Below are positions 1 through 7,850 of a DNA stretch of 15,298 bases, in pieces (within the stretch, counting starts at the first letter, position 1; the number at the start of each line of letters is the position of its first letter). The DNA is from CAAFZY01 sp964410325 (GTDB lineage: Bacteria > Pseudomonadota > Alphaproteobacteria > RF32 > CAG-239), in contig CAYPFN010000024.1 in the NCBI GenBank assembly GCA_964410325.1, positions 1-15,298 on the forward strand, in the 5' to 3' direction. The notes under the pieces are model-generated. The model was not told where the DNA came from, searched no databases, and was given only the letters and a program-made list of their open reading frames with translations. A program made the position numbers and the translations under genes.

Positions 1-683
1 GCGCTATTTGTGATATCTGTTATCAAACTTCCGAATCAGGAGGCATTGCCTATTTGAAAAGATATTACAAAATTACCTCCTGTGAGGAGGGATATACAGA
101 AGCTATCAATCTCACTACTGGCGCCATAACCTGTACCAATAATTGTTCATCTTATCCGCTGACTGAATGCCCGGCGGGCGGTACCTGCACCTCTTGTACG
201 TCTGGCACCATAACCAAATTTAAACTGGAGAGCTGTAACTCTCCTTACGTCGTAAACGGCAATACCTGCTACAACTGCGAGACACATTCGGAATACTTGG
301 CAACAACAGCTGCTTTGGCGGAAAACTCTTATTTGTATTGCTGTACTAACTGCCGTACATCATCCTGCAATGAGAATCTGTATGGCTCATTTTATGATCA
401 ATGTTTAGGGGTATCAACTTCGTCTCCGACGAATTCAACAACTCTGACGACTTTGCAGAATCAATGTACCAACGTTCTGAACACTATTAAAGATGAGATT
501 GCCTCGCACAATGAATTGTGTACTTATAGTTCTTATCAAGTAGAGGACAATATCTCTACAACACTACAATGCTCCAACTCTATAATCAATAACGTTGCTT
601 CTGCGGCGGCTGATGGCGGTTGGAATTGCGACGACGGCTCAATCGAAACAATCAATCCTGGTTTTGGTTCAGTCGAGTACTAG
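1..683 (+). CDS. Cysteine-rich protein, C-terminal part (partial, 5' end outside window)
   Basis: I do not recognise a named family. The frame is open from the window edge to a TAG at 681-683. About 20 cysteines occur in some 226 residues, many as CxxC or spaced pairs (for example around residues coded at 9-20, 150-220 and 260-280), in a Ser/Thr/Asn/Gly-rich background. This pattern fits an extracytoplasmic, disulfide-bonded protein, but no signal peptide is visible, so the N-terminus must lie upstream. An internal TTG at 54 has an AGGAGG ten bases before it. I do not take it as the start, because the frame upstream of it still codes for CxxC-type sequence and the product would lack an export signal. 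The last 80 residues are poorer in cysteine and end in a Gly/Asn/Asp-rich tail. The gene is followed at once by a terminator, so it ends its transcript. Confidence 0.6.
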   Translation, partial: AICDICYQTSESGGIAYLKRYYKITSCEEGYTEAINLTTGAITCTNNCSSYPLTECPAGGTCTSCTSGTITKFKLESCNSPYVVNGNTCYNCETHSEYLATTAALAENSYLYCCTNCRTSSCNENLYGSFYDQCLGVSTSSPTNSTTLTTLQNQCTNVLNTIKDEIASHNELCTYSSYQVEDNISTTLQCSNSIINNVASAAADGGWNCDDGSIETINPGFGSVEY

Positions 684-694
684 GAAAAAACTTG

Positions 695-722
695 GAAAGG
701 CACCTCAAAAGTGCCTTTCTTT
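695..722 (+). terminator. Intrinsic terminator of the cysteine-rich gene
   Basis: A perfect 9-bp stem (695-703 with 711-719, GAAAGGCAC/GTGCCTTTC) with a 7-base loop begins 11 bases after the stop codon and runs into TTCTTT. Confidence 0.8.
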
Positions 723-810
723 ATAACTCCAAACCGAATTGCCTTAAAACCCATCGTCTTTGCTATATATCGTTTAAAGAAGATTTCAGCACTAAAAGCC
801 TAACTCTTAA

Positions 811-850
811 AAAACAAAGCTCTGATACCCTTCAGAGCTTTGTTTTTTTT
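811..850. terminator. Strong bidirectional terminator between the cysteine-rich gene and parC
   Basis: A perfect 15-bp stem (811-825 with 832-846) has a 6-base loop. On the + strand it ends in a run of eight T (843-850). On the - strand the mirror side gives six T, so it can also end the recO-parC transcript coming from the right. The roughly 85 bases between this hairpin and the preceding terminator show no gene. Confidence 0.8.
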
Positions 851-941
851 ACCACTTAAAACTTTTTTTGACAGACCCTAAACATTCTTCCTTCACGCAA
901 CAATGCTTTTTGCATAAACTGTCGAGATGAATACGAAATAT

Positions 942-3170
942 CTATTCTTTAAAAAATGTATTGCTCTTCGGAAAACCAAACGGCACCAACTTGCCAACTT
1001 GCGCACGATGCCCAAGCCAGTTCATTAAATCCTTCTCCACGGCAACCCCGCCCATACGATTATACAGGAAACCGTCTTCCTGTTTAAAAATTTGCATATC
1101 CGTCATTCGGCAATCTGTACCTTTATACTTCTGTAAGACCACACCCCGCCCGCGCGCCATGGTCGGGATTTCCTCCAACTTAAAGATTAAAAGTTTGCGG
1201 TTTTCGCCAACCACTGCCACCATATCGCCAATAACTTTTTTACAAAACGCCGTCTGCTCGCCTTCAGCCAAATTCATAATTTTACGACCGTTACGAGTTT
1301 GTGCCAAAACATGATTCTCATCAACAATAAATCCATGCCCCGTATTCGAAGCAATCACATAACTTGCTTTCGGCTCAAACACAAACATGGCGCAAACATT
1401 ATCATTGTTGCTTAAATCAATCATCAGGCGCACCGGCTGCCCAAAACCGCGGCCGCTCGGAATATCACTAGCCTGCAGGGTAAAGAACTTCCCGGCGGTA
1501 TCAAATAAAATAATTTTATCTGTTGTCTGCGCATGAATCGCCAACCGCAATGCGTCATCATCTTTAAATTTAAAATCTTCGGCCAAGTCAACATGTCCTT
1601 TTAGGTACCTTATCCAGCCTTTTTCAGATAAAATAACCGTAATCGGTTCTTTTTCAACCATTGCTTCAATTGTAATTTCCACATCAGCCGGCGCTTCCGC
1701 AAATTCCGTCCGCCGACGCCCCAAGGCTGTCTTTTTGCCAAATTTTTCCTTGATTTGCTTAATTTCCACTGCCAAAGCCTGCCAACGTTTACCCTCATCA
1801 TTAAGCAGCGCTTCAAGCCCTTCTTTTTCCGTATTCAATTCATCAAATTCAGCTTTGATTTCATGCTCTTCCAACTTACGCAGACTGCGTAGCTTCATAT
1901 TCAAAATTGCCTCGGCCTGATTATCCGTTAAATTAAATGTCTTCATCATCACCGCTTTAGCATCGTCTTCCTCGCGGATAATCCGGATAATTTCATCCAA
2001 ATTCAGATACGCAATCAAATAGCCTGATAAAATTTCCAGCCTGGCCAAAATCTTTTCCAAACGATGTTTTGTGCGCCGCCGTAACACAACATGCCGATGA
2101 TTCAAAAATGCGCGCAAAACTTCACTCAAGCTCATCACCCGCGGTACGCCATCAGAATCCAACACATTCATATTCATGTTAAATTTGGCTTCCAGCTCGG
2201 TTTGCTTAAATAAATGTTCCATTAACAACGTAGCATCAACCGTGCGGTTTTTAGGCTCCAACACAATGCGCACATCCTGTGCCGACTCATCGCGGATATC
2301 TGCCAAAAGCGGCACTTTCTTTTCATCTAAAAGTTGGGCAATTTTTTCAATCAGTTTAGATTTTACCACCTGATACGGAATTTCAGTAACCACAATCTGA
2401 TACTGCCCATGCGAAAGTTCTTCTTTCTCCCACTTGGCGCGGATCCGAAAGGCTCCCTTGCCCTGTTTATAGTTTTCCAGAATTGTTGCAAACGAATCAA
2501 TAATAATGCCCCCGGTCGGAAAATCAGGCCCTTTAACCCGTCGCACCAAAGATTCTTCATCACAATCCGGCTTTTCAATCATATATAAAAGCGCATCACA
2601 AACTTCACTCAAATTATGTGGCGGAATGTTCGTTGCCATACCGACGGCAATGCCAGACGAACCATTACACAATAAATTCGGCACCATAGAGGGCATCACC
2701 ACCGGTTCGCTTTCTTCACCGTCATAAGTATCTATAAAATCAACGGCATTTTCATTCAAGCCTTCCATTAAAGCCATAGCAAACTCGGTTAAACGCGCCT
2801 CGGTATAACGCATGGCGGCCGCACCATCACCATCAATATTGCCAAAATTCCCCTGCCCGTCAACCAACGGATAACGCACTGAAAAATCTTGTGCCAAACG
2901 CACCATAGCACCATAAACGGCTGTATCACCGTGCGGATGGTATTTACCAATAACATCGCCGACCACGCGCGCACATTTTTTATATCCGGTTTTCGGATCC
3001 AGATGCAGCTGCCGCATAGCATACAGCAAACGACGATGCACTGGTTTTAAGCCATCCCGGACATCCGGCAGCGAACGTGCCACAATTGTCGACATAGCGT
3101 ATGATAAATAGCGCTTGCTTAATTCTTCCTTCAACTGGACTTCTTTAATTTTTTCTTCTTGCTCAGCCAT
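942..3170 (-). CDS. parC: DNA topoisomerase IV subunit A (ParC)
   Basis: ParC cuts and rejoins DNA in topoisomerase IV, a ParC2ParE2 complex that decatenates daughter chromosomes. The 742 residues match the usual ParC length. The breakage-reunion domain fills about residues 10-480: the winged-helix KYHPHGD block lies at 76-82 and the catalytic tyrosine is Y122 in AAMRYTEARL. The C-terminal third (about 500-735) is a degenerate beta-pinwheel without the QRRGGKG GyrA box, which separates it from GyrA. In the quinolone pocket the Ser position is Thr83, but the acidic position (E84 of E. coli ParC, D87 of GyrA) is Gly87. It starts 7 bases after the recO stop codon, so the two are probably co-transcribed; the ribosome site (CGGA, about 11 bases away) is weak, which fits coupling. 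ParC rather than GyrA is a confident call. Confidence 0.95.
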   Translation of the reverse strand: MAEQEEKIKEVQLKEELSKRYLSYAMSTIVARSLPDVRDGLKPVHRRLLYAMRQLHLDPKTGYKKCARVVGDVIGKYHPHGDTAVYGAMVRLAQDFSVRYPLVDGQGNFGNIDGDGAAAMRYTEARLTEFAMALMEGLNENAVDFIDTYDGEESEPVVMPSMVPNLLCNGSSGIAVGMATNIPPHNLSEVCDALLYMIEKPDCDEESLVRRVKGPDFPTGGIIIDSFATILENYKQGKGAFRIRAKWEKEELSHGQYQIVVTEIPYQVVKSKLIEKIAQLLDEKKVPLLADIRDESAQDVRIVLEPKNRTVDATLLMEHLFKQTELEAKFNMNMNVLDSDGVPRVMSLSEVLRAFLNHRHVVLRRRTKHRLEKILARLEILSGYLIAYLNLDEIIRIIREEDDAKAVMMKTFNLTDNQAEAILNMKLRSLRKLEEHEIKAEFDELNTEKEGLEALLNDEGKRWQALAVEIKQIKEKFGKKTALGRRRTEFAEAPADVEITIEAMVEKEPITVILSEKGWIRYLKGHVDLAEDFKFKDDDALRLAIHAQTTDKIILFDTAGKFFTLQASDIPSGRGFGQPVRLMIDLSNNDNVCAMFVFEPKASYVIASNTGHGFIVDENHVLAQTRNGRKIMNLAEGEQTAFCKKVIGDMVAVVGENRKLLIFKLEEIPTMARGRGVVLQKYKGTDCRMTDMQIFKQEDGFLYNRMGGVAVEKDLMNWLGHRAQVGKLVPFGFPKSNTFFKE

Positions 3171-3177
3171 ATTTTTT

Positions 3178-3903
3178 TTATTCCGTTAATTTCAGATGAC
3201 AAAGCAAACTATCACGATTGTTTGGGAATTTCAAGCCATGGATTTGAAAAAAGTTTTTACGCAAAAAAAATGCCGTCATTTCAAGCAAATCAGCCACTTC
3301 CAAAGAAGTCGGCACCACATTTTTATCCACAGCATAATGCGGAAAATTAAACAATTTTTCCTTATACGGCAGCCCTGCTTCTAAGCACACCGCCTTGCCG
3401 CTTTTAGGCGAAACAAATGCCAGGTTTTCCGTTGTTCCGGTTGCCGCGCACATACTTAAATCTAAACCAATCCCCAGAAACTCCAAAAGATGAAATTCAA
3501 TCAAGGCATATTTTGCTAACCAATCTGGCTTTTCAAGCCCGTCCATAAAATCTTTAATATAAAAATCCAAATTTTCTAACGGTTCTTTTTCCGGCAGGCA
3601 TACATTCATCAATTCGCAAAAAGCCGTTAAAACCACCAATTTCCGTGCATCAGACATAAAACTGACGGCATGCGCCCGCACAAGCTCCACGCCTCTGAAT
3701 TGTGGCAGGTTTTCTTCTAAACGGCCATAAGCATTAAAAGATATAGCGTTGCCGAGCTGATACATGCCCAGATTTTTTTTGCGCAAACCGCCCTGCACAT
3801 AACCTGCAACCTTACCATGTTCAGACGATAAAACCGTAACCACTAGCGAATTTTCGCCATGGCGCAGCAACTTTATGATATATCCCTCATCACTAAATTG
3901 CAT
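3178..3903 (-). CDS. recO: DNA repair protein RecO
   Basis: RecO works with RecR and RecF to load RecA onto SSB-coated single strands in gap repair. An N-terminal OB fold (about residues 1-75, with the SDEGYII and EHGKVAGYVQGG strands) is followed by the helical domain. Near the C-terminus, CAATGTTENLAFVSPKSG and a following AGLPY segment match the block typical of alphaproteobacterial RecO, and this is one of the best taxonomic signals in the window. I chose the ATG at 3903 (241 residues, starting MQFSDEGY) because it aligns with the usual RecO start and has GGAAAG just upstream. A longer frame from the ATG at 3924 adds seven residues and lacks a close ribosome site. The gene lies between kdsA and parC on the same strand, and the stop is 7 bases from parC. 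Confidence 0.9.
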   Translation of the reverse strand: MQFSDEGYIIKLLRHGENSLVVTVLSSEHGKVAGYVQGGLRKKNLGMYQLGNAISFNAYGRLEENLPQFRGVELVRAHAVSFMSDARKLVVLTAFCELMNVCLPEKEPLENLDFYIKDFMDGLEKPDWLAKYALIEFHLLEFLGIGLDLSMCAATGTTENLAFVSPKSGKAVCLEAGLPYKEKLFNFPHYAVDKNVVPTSLEVADLLEMTAFFLRKNFFQIHGLKFPNNRDSLLCHLKLTE

Positions 3904-3932
3904 AACTTTCCGAATTCCTGCCATTTCTAAAA

Positions 3933-3977
3933 TAAACGCTCCGCCTGCCTTAATCTGAATACAACCGCGGAGCGCTT
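3933..3977 (-). terminator. Probable terminator after kdsA
   Basis: On the - strand an 8-bp GC stem (3967-3974 with 3937-3944, CGCTCCGC/GCGGAGCG), extendable to about 11 bp with one G-U pair, has a 22-base loop and is followed by TTTATTTT. It lies just past the kdsA stop and just before recO. The long loop lowers confidence, and some read-through into recO is possible. Confidence 0.5.
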
Positions 3978-3994
3978 ATTATAATTTTTATTGC

Positions 3995-4843
3995 TTAATA
4001 ATCATGAATTACAGATTTCGTAATCTTATCATAAGCCATCAATTCAGAAATCACCCGCTCCATATCGCTTAAATAAATTGTGTTCGGGCCGTCTGAAAGC
4101 GCTTTATCCGGATTTTCATGCGTTTCCATAAACACCGCCGCCACCCCGACAGCCACCGCCGCCCGCGCTAACACCGGCGCAAATTCACGCTGTCCGCCAG
4201 TAGAAGCTCCCATGCCTCCTGGCTGCTGTACCGAATGCGTAGCGTCAAAAATAATCGGACAGCCCGTATCCCGAGCCATCTGCGGAAAAGCACGCATGTC
4301 CGTAATCAAAGTATTGTATCCAAAACTGGTGCCCCGTTCGGTAATACAAACCTTATCATTACCAGAATCAACCGCTTTTTTCACCAGATTTTTAACATCC
4401 CATGGCGCTAAAAACTGGCCTTTTTTAATGTTGACAACTTTACCAGTTTTAGCCGCCGCAATGACCAAATCCGTCTGCCGGCACAAAAAAGCTGGAATTT
4501 GAATCATATCAACATATTCCGCCACAACCGAACATTGTTCACGCTCATGCACATCAGTTACAATCGGCAAATCGGGATAAAGTTTTTTAATCTCGGCAAA
4601 GGTGCGCATACCTTCTTCTAAACCAACCCCACGCGCTCCATTAATTGATGTGCGGTTGGCCTTATCAAAAGAAGACTTAAAAATATAATTAATGCCAAGT
4701 TTTTTGGTAATTTCCACCATTTTTCCCGCAATCATAATAGCATGCTGCCGGCTCTCAATCTGGCATGGCCCAGCAATAATCGCCATCGGCAGCTTATTGC
4801 CGATTTCAAAATCACCGATTTTAACCTTCTTTTGTTCCATCAT
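3995..4843 (-). CDS. kdsA: 2-dehydro-3-deoxyphosphooctonate aldolase (Kdo-8-P synthase), metal-dependent type
   Basis: KdsA condenses phosphoenolpyruvate with D-arabinose 5-phosphate to Kdo-8-phosphate, the precursor of the Kdo residues in the LPS inner core. It is a cytoplasmic (beta/alpha)8 barrel. Visible signatures include IAGPCQIES near the N-terminus, FKSSFDKANRTS, the GTSFGYN loop, FDATHSVQQPGG and a C-terminal METHENPDKALSDGPN. The Cys in AGPC, the His in DATHS, the Glu in METHE and the Asp in SDGPN are the four ligands of metal-dependent enzymes; the E. coli type has Asn in place of the Cys. I chose the ATG at 4843 (282 residues), or the adjacent ATG at 4840, because GGGGAG lies 4-7 bases upstream and this matches the family length. 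The frame open to 4894 would add an unlikely 17-residue tail. Confidence 0.95.
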   Translation of the reverse strand: MMEQKKVKIGDFEIGNKLPMAIIAGPCQIESRQHAIMIAGKMVEITKKLGINYIFKSSFDKANRTSINGARGVGLEEGMRTFAEIKKLYPDLPIVTDVHEREQCSVVAEYVDMIQIPAFLCRQTDLVIAAAKTGKVVNIKKGQFLAPWDVKNLVKKAVDSGNDKVCITERGTSFGYNTLITDMRAFPQMARDTGCPIIFDATHSVQQPGGMGASTGGQREFAPVLARAAVAVGVAAVFMETHENPDKALSDGPNTIYLSDMERVISELMAYDKITKSVIHDY

Positions 4844-4945
4844 AAAACTCCCCAACTTATTACAAACTGCCAGAAGTTTAGCAAAACCACGCATAAATTA
4901 CAATCTTTTTAAATCAATCCACAGGAACATCAAACCTAATGCCCC

Positions 4946-6343
4946 TCACCGCTGCTTATCTGGATTATGCCACATGGGCGGTTCTCGCCACGTGGATTGT
5001 TTTTGTTCTGTGGCAGAATGAGTGTTTCGGCGTTTAATATCGATAACCGTTTCAAGCAACTGTGCAATATTCTCTTTTAATTGGGCTGTTAGCTTTTCTT
5101 TACGCACGGCCGCCGCTTGCTCTTTTTTTATCTGCGCTGTTTTGGCCCTCATCCGTTCAATGCTACCGGCAAAAGCATATGACAGCGGTGCGGATTTCGC
5201 CATTTCCAGCTCCAGACTTGCTACTTTTTCCTTATATACGGAACCTTCCGACTTAAACATGTCGTACGTATGCAGACCTCCAGCCATAACCTGATTAAAG
5301 CAGTCACGCCGTCGCTGCGCAATCGCCTCATTATATGCCTGATAGTCTTCACGATACAATTCTTGAAAATCCTGCCATTTTTCATCATTTTTTTCTATCT
5401 CAAAATATGTTCCGTCTTCAAACACCATCATCGTCATCAAATGCGGATTTTCCTCCCGGCTTATCTCCGTTTCAAATGCCTCTTCCTCCCTCTCCGCCGG
5501 CTTCATCGCGCTTTCCAGGCCAAACTCCCGCGTCATTTTCTGGTTTTCTGCCAGTTCAAACACTTCCACAAATGCAAATTTCTTATCTGTATGGCTGTTA
5601 AACTTTATACCACTAAAACGCAACGCCTCTTCAAAATCCGTCGTTCCGTATGTCGTCATCCGGCCTTCGTCCTGATTAAAACGATTGTTCTGATGCGCCT
5701 CCTGCCCATAACTCCGCGCCGAAAACACAAAAAGTTTCTTTCCAGGCTTTTTACTTAAATCGCGCAGATACTGATCACTCTGCCGGCGTCGATAGGCTTC
5801 TTCTATCATCTCGGCTCGAAAATTTTCTCCGTACGTCTCCATAATCATCTTTACCCACTGCAGATGCGGATGCTTGTATCCTTTGAACTCCGTTTCGTAG
5901 TTATGCGCACAATCTGCCATATCCGCCTCTTCCGTCAGACCGCGCGGATGCGGATAACTCATCGGATAAACACTTGCCGAGGTAATTATATTTTTCAGCA
6001 AACCTTCCACATCATCTTTTATTGTTTTTGGCGAAAGATACGGCGTGCGTATGCCGGTCGGCGAAACCACCAGCGTCGACGGATCGGCAGCTTCCGGGGA
6101 ATCAATACTCACCGCCAGATATCCTTTCGCTCTCAGCTCTTTAACCAGTTTTTCCGGATTGCGCAGACGGCGTTCATTTGTTTTGTCCGGATGTTCCTTA
6201 TAGTATGCATAGTCTTCTTTATCTACCAGACCCAGATACACCATCTTCGGCTCCTGGAATTCCTCCCAGTTTTTCATCTGCATGAAATATTCCGCATCAT
6301 CAGGAAACAGCTCTTTTTCAAGATGTAATAATTTATCATCCAT
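4946..6343 (-). CDS. Hypothetical protein, 465 residues, charged and soluble
   Basis: I do not recognise this protein. It has no signal peptide or membrane segment and is rich in Glu, Lys, Arg and aromatic residues. The first 130 residues alternate acidic and aromatic stretches and include a Pro/Ser/Thr-rich segment around 85-105. A Gln/Asn/Arg-rich segment (AHQNNRFNQDEGR) lies near 215-230. Residues 330-440 are mostly predicted helix with coiled-coil character (long Glu/Lys/Ala/Gln runs), and the tail is basic and Trp/Pro-containing. An AGAGG eight bases before the ATG supports the start. It is divergent from the 191-residue gene array, with 96 bases between start codons. The shared style (charged, helical, no export signal) is suggestive only; I see no convincing sequence similarity. 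About 100 bases separate its stop from kdsA. Confidence 0.7.
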   Translation of the reverse strand: MDDKLLHLEKELFPDDAEYFMQMKNWEEFQEPKMVYLGLVDKEDYAYYKEHPDKTNERRLRNPEKLVKELRAKGYLAVSIDSPEAADPSTLVVSPTGIRTPYLSPKTIKDDVEGLLKNIITSASVYPMSYPHPRGLTEEADMADCAHNYETEFKGYKHPHLQWVKMIMETYGENFRAEMIEEAYRRRQSDQYLRDLSKKPGKKLFVFSARSYGQEAHQNNRFNQDEGRMTTYGTTDFEEALRFSGIKFNSHTDKKFAFVEVFELAENQKMTREFGLESAMKPAEREEEAFETEISREENPHLMTMMVFEDGTYFEIEKNDEKWQDFQELYREDYQAYNEAIAQRRRDCFNQVMAGGLHTYDMFKSEGSVYKEKVASLELEMAKSAPLSYAFAGSIERMRAKTAQIKKEQAAAVRKEKLTAQLKENIAQLLETVIDIKRRNTHSATEQKQSTWREPPMWHNPDKQR

Positions 6344-6379
6344 TTCTTAACCTCTGTTTGTTTTTAACTATGAAGGATA

Positions 6380-6408
6380 TTGACTGTAAAAGCAACATCT
6401 GATATGTT
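6380..6408 (+). promoter_or_regulatory. Sigma-70-type promoter for the 191-residue gene array
   Basis: TTGACT (6380-6385), a 17-base spacer and TATGTT (6403-6408) lie about 30 bases before the first array gene. No comparable promoter is visible between the array copies, so they are probably one transcript. Only a weak candidate for the divergent 465-residue gene is seen in the same intergenic stretch. Confidence 0.55.
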
Positions 6409-6439
6409 ATCTGTATAAAACTTAAACGGAGAAGATTAT

Positions 6440-7015
6440 ATGGACAGAGAAACCGCGCTAAAGAAAGCCTCAGAGTTCAAAGACGATTGGGAAATAGACC
6501 CTCAAAGAAAGAAAGGCTTTCACAAGCCAACTGGATTTGAGATATACATGGGTTCAATCTGGCGCAACGCAGAAGGAATGCACTATGATGCGGTAATAGG
6601 ATACAGAGCAGGAAATTACCCTGACCGCAAAGAGACAAAAGAAGAAATAAACGAGCTACAACGCCAGTTTGGGATATTGTACGAAGCCGGATACATGCCA
6701 GGAAGAACCCGGGAAGAAAAAGAAGAAGAAAGCCGGCGGATTGATGAGGCTGTTGCTCGTTCACGAGCATGGCATGATGCTCAGGTTGCCAAAGAAAAAG
6801 CATGGCGTCAAAACCACCCTGAGGAATACAAAAGAGAAGTAGAACAGAATATCCATAATTATTTTGCCCAAAAGCAACAAGCAGCTGAGAAATGGTATCA
6901 GGACCGTGGCAAAGAGATGCCTGAAGAAAACAAAAAATACTATGAACAGGAAACTAAAAAAATGATAGAGAAGTTTCATCGTGAACAGGCCACTAAAAAC
7001 AACACCGACCGTTAA
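6440..7015 (+). CDS. Tandem-array hypothetical protein, copy 1 (191 residues)
   Basis: I do not recognise this family. The product is cytosolic-looking, with no signal peptide or membrane span, and very rich in Glu, Lys, Arg and Gln. The first 20 residues (MDRETALKKASEFKDDWEID) and the last 72 are almost identical to copy 2. Residues 21-118 are strongly diverged apart from short islands (KPTGF, EIN, FGILYEAGYMP). The last 85 residues are predicted to be long helices, possibly a coiled coil, with many Gln, Tyr and Trp. CGGAGAAG stands five bases before the ATG, the only strong ribosome site in the array. The stop is followed by a 17-base spacer and then the ATG of copy 2. The architecture, constant ends with a variable core, suggests a diversified module whose partner-binding part is the middle; that is inference. 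Confidence 0.75.
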   Translation: MDRETALKKASEFKDDWEIDPQRKKGFHKPTGFEIYMGSIWRNAEGMHYDAVIGYRAGNYPDRKETKEEINELQRQFGILYEAGYMPGRTREEKEEESRRIDEAVARSRAWHDAQVAKEKAWRQNHPEEYKREVEQNIHNYFAQKQQAAEKWYQDRGKEMPEENKKYYEQETKKMIEKFHREQATKNNTDR

Positions 7016-7032
7016 CCTGAAAGATTCAAGCC

Positions 7033-7608
7033 ATGGACAGAGAAACCGCGCTAAAGAAAGCTTCAAAGTTCAAAGACGATTGGGAAATAGACCGCCGGCA
7101 AGGTTTAGCTTATAACAAACCGACCGGTTTCATGCTCAGTTTGGGAGCTGTTTGGATAGACAGTAAAGGGGAACGCCAGTTTCAGGTATTACACTGGTAC
7201 AAAGAAGATATTCCCGGTGCGCAAAGAACATCAGCAGAAATCAACCGCCTGCTAAAAGAATTTGGGATATTGTATGAAGCTGGATACATGCCGCCTCTGA
7301 CCAAAGAAGAAAAAGAGGAAGAAAACCGGCGGATACATGAAGAAGCCGAGCAAGCCCGTGCCGAATTTCAAACTCAGGTTGCCAGAGAAAAAGCATGGCG
7401 TCAAAACCACCCTGAGGAATACAAAAGAGAAATAGAACAAAATATCCATAATTATTTTGCTCAAAAGCAACAAGCAGCTGAGAAATGGTATCAGGACCGT
7501 GGCAAAGAGATGCCTGAAGAAAACAAAAAATACTATGAACAGGAAACTAAAAAAATGATAGAGAAGTTTCATCGTGAACAGGCCACTAAAAACAACACCG
7601 ACCGTTAA
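7033..7608 (+). CDS. Tandem-array hypothetical protein, copy 2 (191 residues)
   Basis: This is the second member of the array, exactly the same length as copy 1. Over the first 61 bases it differs from copy 1 at two positions, and over the last roughly 250 bases (coding plus spacer) at about four. Between these blocks most positions differ, so the middle (residues 21-118) keeps only the KPTGF, EIN and FGILYEAGYMP islands. Some of the middle is richer in hydrophobic and aromatic residues (around 33-60) than in copy 1. The spacer before it (17 bases) has only a weak GAAAG as a ribosome site, so translation may be coupled to copy 1. Function unknown; no catalytic motif is visible. Confidence 0.75.
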   Translation: MDRETALKKASKFKDDWEIDRRQGLAYNKPTGFMLSLGAVWIDSKGERQFQVLHWYKEDIPGAQRTSAEINRLLKEFGILYEAGYMPPLTKEEKEEENRRIHEEAEQARAEFQTQVAREKAWRQNHPEEYKREIEQNIHNYFAQKQQAAEKWYQDRGKEMPEENKKYYEQETKKMIEKFHREQATKNNTDR

Positions 7609-7625
7609 CCTGAAAGATTCAAGCC

Positions 7626-7824
7626 ATGGACAGAGAAACCGCGCTAAAGAAAGCCTCAGAGTTCAAAGACGATTGGGAAANNNNNNNNNNNNNNNNNNNN
7701 NNNNNNNNNNNNNNNNNNNNNNNNNNNNNNNNNNNNNNNNNNNNNNNNNNNNNNNNNNNNNNNNNNNNNNNNNNNNNNNNAGTTTCATCGTGAACAGGCC
7801 ACTAAAAACAACACCGACCGTTAA
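7626..7824 (+). CDS. Tandem-array hypothetical protein, copy 3 (interrupted by an assembly gap)
   Basis: A third start (ATG at 7626) follows the same 17-base spacer. Its first 55 bases are identical to copy 1, including the two positions where copy 2 differs. After the 100-N run the final 44 bases match the common 3' end up to TAA at 7822-7824. The visible ends fit one copy, but the N run is a placeholder of unknown true length: the two ends could belong to different copies with more in between. The variable middle is entirely missing. It is not evidence for a pseudogene. Confidence 0.6.
7681..7780. other. Assembly gap (100 N) inside the 191-residue gene array
   Basis: Exactly 100 N, which is usually a placeholder for unknown length. 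It falls inside a near-identical tandem repeat, the expected place for short-read assembly to break. Confidence 0.95.
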
Positions 7825-7850
7825 CCTGAAAGATTAAGTCATAACCTTGT

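Larger units (their letters stand above)
6440..7824 (+). repeat. Tandem gene repeat, period 593 bp
   Basis: Starts at 6440, 7033 and 7626 are spaced exactly 593 bp apart (576 bp gene plus 17-bp spacer). The repeat is mosaic: about 61 bp at the 5' end and about 250 bp at the 3' end are nearly identical, and the roughly 280 bp between are diverged. Copy number is at least three. Confidence 0.85.

Noticed and set aside
620..859. 79-residue open frame on the + strand
   Set aside because: It overlaps the end of the cysteine-rich gene and runs through both terminator hairpins; its composition is not protein-like.
868..890. TTGACA downstream of parC as a promoter
   Set aside because: No acceptable -10 at the right distance, and it would only drive transcription antisense to parC.
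961..3350. Several open frames antisense to parC and recO
   Set aside because: They are shadows of strongly supported genes, with no ribosome sites or recognisable domains.
4844..4894. Longer kdsA start (17 extra residues)
   Set aside because: There is no ribosome site, the tail is not seen in the family, and GGGGAG supports the start at 4843 or 4840.
4970..4995. Inverted repeat near the end of the 465-residue gene
   Set aside because: It is imperfect, lies in coding sequence and has no T-run.
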